Below, in pieces: positions 5,963 through 6,431 of a stretch of 6,431 nt of DNA (position 1 is the stretch's first letter; the number at the start of each line of letters is the position of its first letter). This DNA comes from Thalassolituus sp. (GTDB taxonomy: Bacteria > Pseudomonadota > Gammaproteobacteria > Pseudomonadales > Oceanobacteraceae). The position numbers and the translations under genes are program-made. The DNA lies in assembly GCA_029212275.1 (NCBI GenBank), contig JARGOI010000108.1, positions 1 through 6,431 on the forward strand. The letters run 5' to 3'. A model generated the notes under the pieces. It was not told where the DNA came from, ran no database searches, and saw only the letters and a program-made list of their open reading frames with translations.

Positions 5963-6429
5963 TTCTGTAAATCACCGTCGAACTTCGGGTGTACTTGTGC
6001 CAATAATTGGCCGTCGGGTAAACGTAAGTCGGGTGTAAGTTCTAATAAAGGCGTAACTACAAAACTGCGCTGTATCAGCTCTTTGTGAGGCAGCGTTAAG
6101 CGGTCTGAATTAAGAAGAAGGTCATTGAACAGCAAAATATCAAAATCGATGCAGCGTTCCCCCCAATGCCGGCGTTTTTCGCGTCCTTGGTGCAGCTCTT
6201 GGGTTTGTAAGGCATCGAGTAATTGCAGAGGGCTTAGCGTGGTGCTGATTTTGGCGACCGCATTAACAAAATCGGGTTGATCTTGTGGGCCAAGTGGACG
6301 CGAGCTGTAAAACGAAGAGTATTCCAGCAGTTGAATATCTGGCATGTCACGCAGTGCCAACAGACCAGTGATAAGCTGTTGATGAGGATCATCAATATTG
6401 GCACCTAGGCCAAGATACGCCGTATTCAT
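5935..6429 (-). CDS. folK: 2-amino-4-hydroxy-6-hydroxymethyldihydropteridine pyrophosphokinase
   Basis: FolK transfers pyrophosphate from ATP to 6-hydroxymethyl-7,8-dihydropterin, the step before dihydropteroate synthase in folate synthesis. The 164 residues fit the short bacterial single-domain form (E. coli about 159). Motifs are YLGLGANIDDP (5-15), SSFYSSRPLGPQDQPDFVN (38-56), the flexible loop ending in QGREKRRHWG (81-90), and ERCIDFDILLF (91-101), where Asp95 and Asp97 are the magnesium ligands; LTLPHKELIQRSFVV (111-125) follows. The loop is about one residue shorter than in E. coli. The ATG lies two bases from the right edge, so its ribosome binding site is not visible. In related bacteria pcnB commonly precedes folK; that region is outside the window. 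The next gene, panB, uses a folate cofactor. Confidence 0.96.
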   Translation of the reverse strand: MNTAYLGLGANIDDPHQQLITGLLALRDMPDIQLLEYSSFYSSRPLGPQDQPDFVNAVAKISTTLSPLQLLDALQTQELHQGREKRRHWGERCIDFDILLFNDLLLNSDRLTLPHKELIQRSFVVTPLLELTPDLRLPDGQLLAQVHPKFDGDLQKSHRPFVDL

Positions 6430-6431
6430 CG

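Noticed and set aside
1..6431. Mobile elements, CRISPR array, defence, toxin-antitoxin or secondary metabolite system
   Set aside because: The window is nearly filled by seven recognised core-metabolism genes with short gaps. No repeats of array type, integrase, transposase or unknown gene was found.

Overview
The window reads as ordinary chromosomal DNA from a gammaproteobacterium. All seven genes lie on the minus strand, so they are transcribed from high to low coordinates. The order folK-panB-panC-panD-pgi resembles the arrangement known from Pseudomonas and related marine gammaproteobacteria. Base composition looks roughly half GC by eye and even across the window. No transposase, integrase, phage gene, tRNA, rRNA or CRISPR array is visible. 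The genus cannot be fixed from the sequence alone; an Oceanospirillales/Pseudomonadales-type bacterium is the best guess.

Layout in transcription order: folK (6429-5935) makes the activated pterin for folate. panB (5871-5065) and panC (5065-4205) overlap by one base. After a 143-bp gap comes panD (4061-3681), closed by a textbook intrinsic terminator (3625-3597). pgi (3523-1865) then starts from a plausible promoter whose -35 box touches the terminator's T-run. After a 100-bp gap holding two hairpins, the methionine-salvage genes follow: mtnA (1764-757) and mtnB (760-122), overlapping by four bases, then the 5' end of mtnD (107 down to the window edge).

The genes form three functional blocks. 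FolK supplies the folate pathway, and PanB uses a folate one-carbon unit to make ketopantoate. PanD makes beta-alanine, and PanC joins it to pantoate to give pantothenate, the coenzyme A precursor. Pgi interconverts glucose-6-phosphate and fructose-6-phosphate. MtnA, MtnB and MtnD are consecutive or near-consecutive enzymes that recycle the methylthioribose left by polyamine synthesis back to methionine. All complete proteins have the expected length and the key catalytic residues.

I found no undescribed gene system. The items worth a second look are non-coding: a 15-bp hairpin one base before the mtnA start codon that pairs fully only as minus-strand RNA; a perfect hairpin just after the pgi stop; a near-perfect palindrome encoding the end of PanC; a nested dyad in the panC-panD gap; and the joining of the pan-pgi block to methionine salvage genes.
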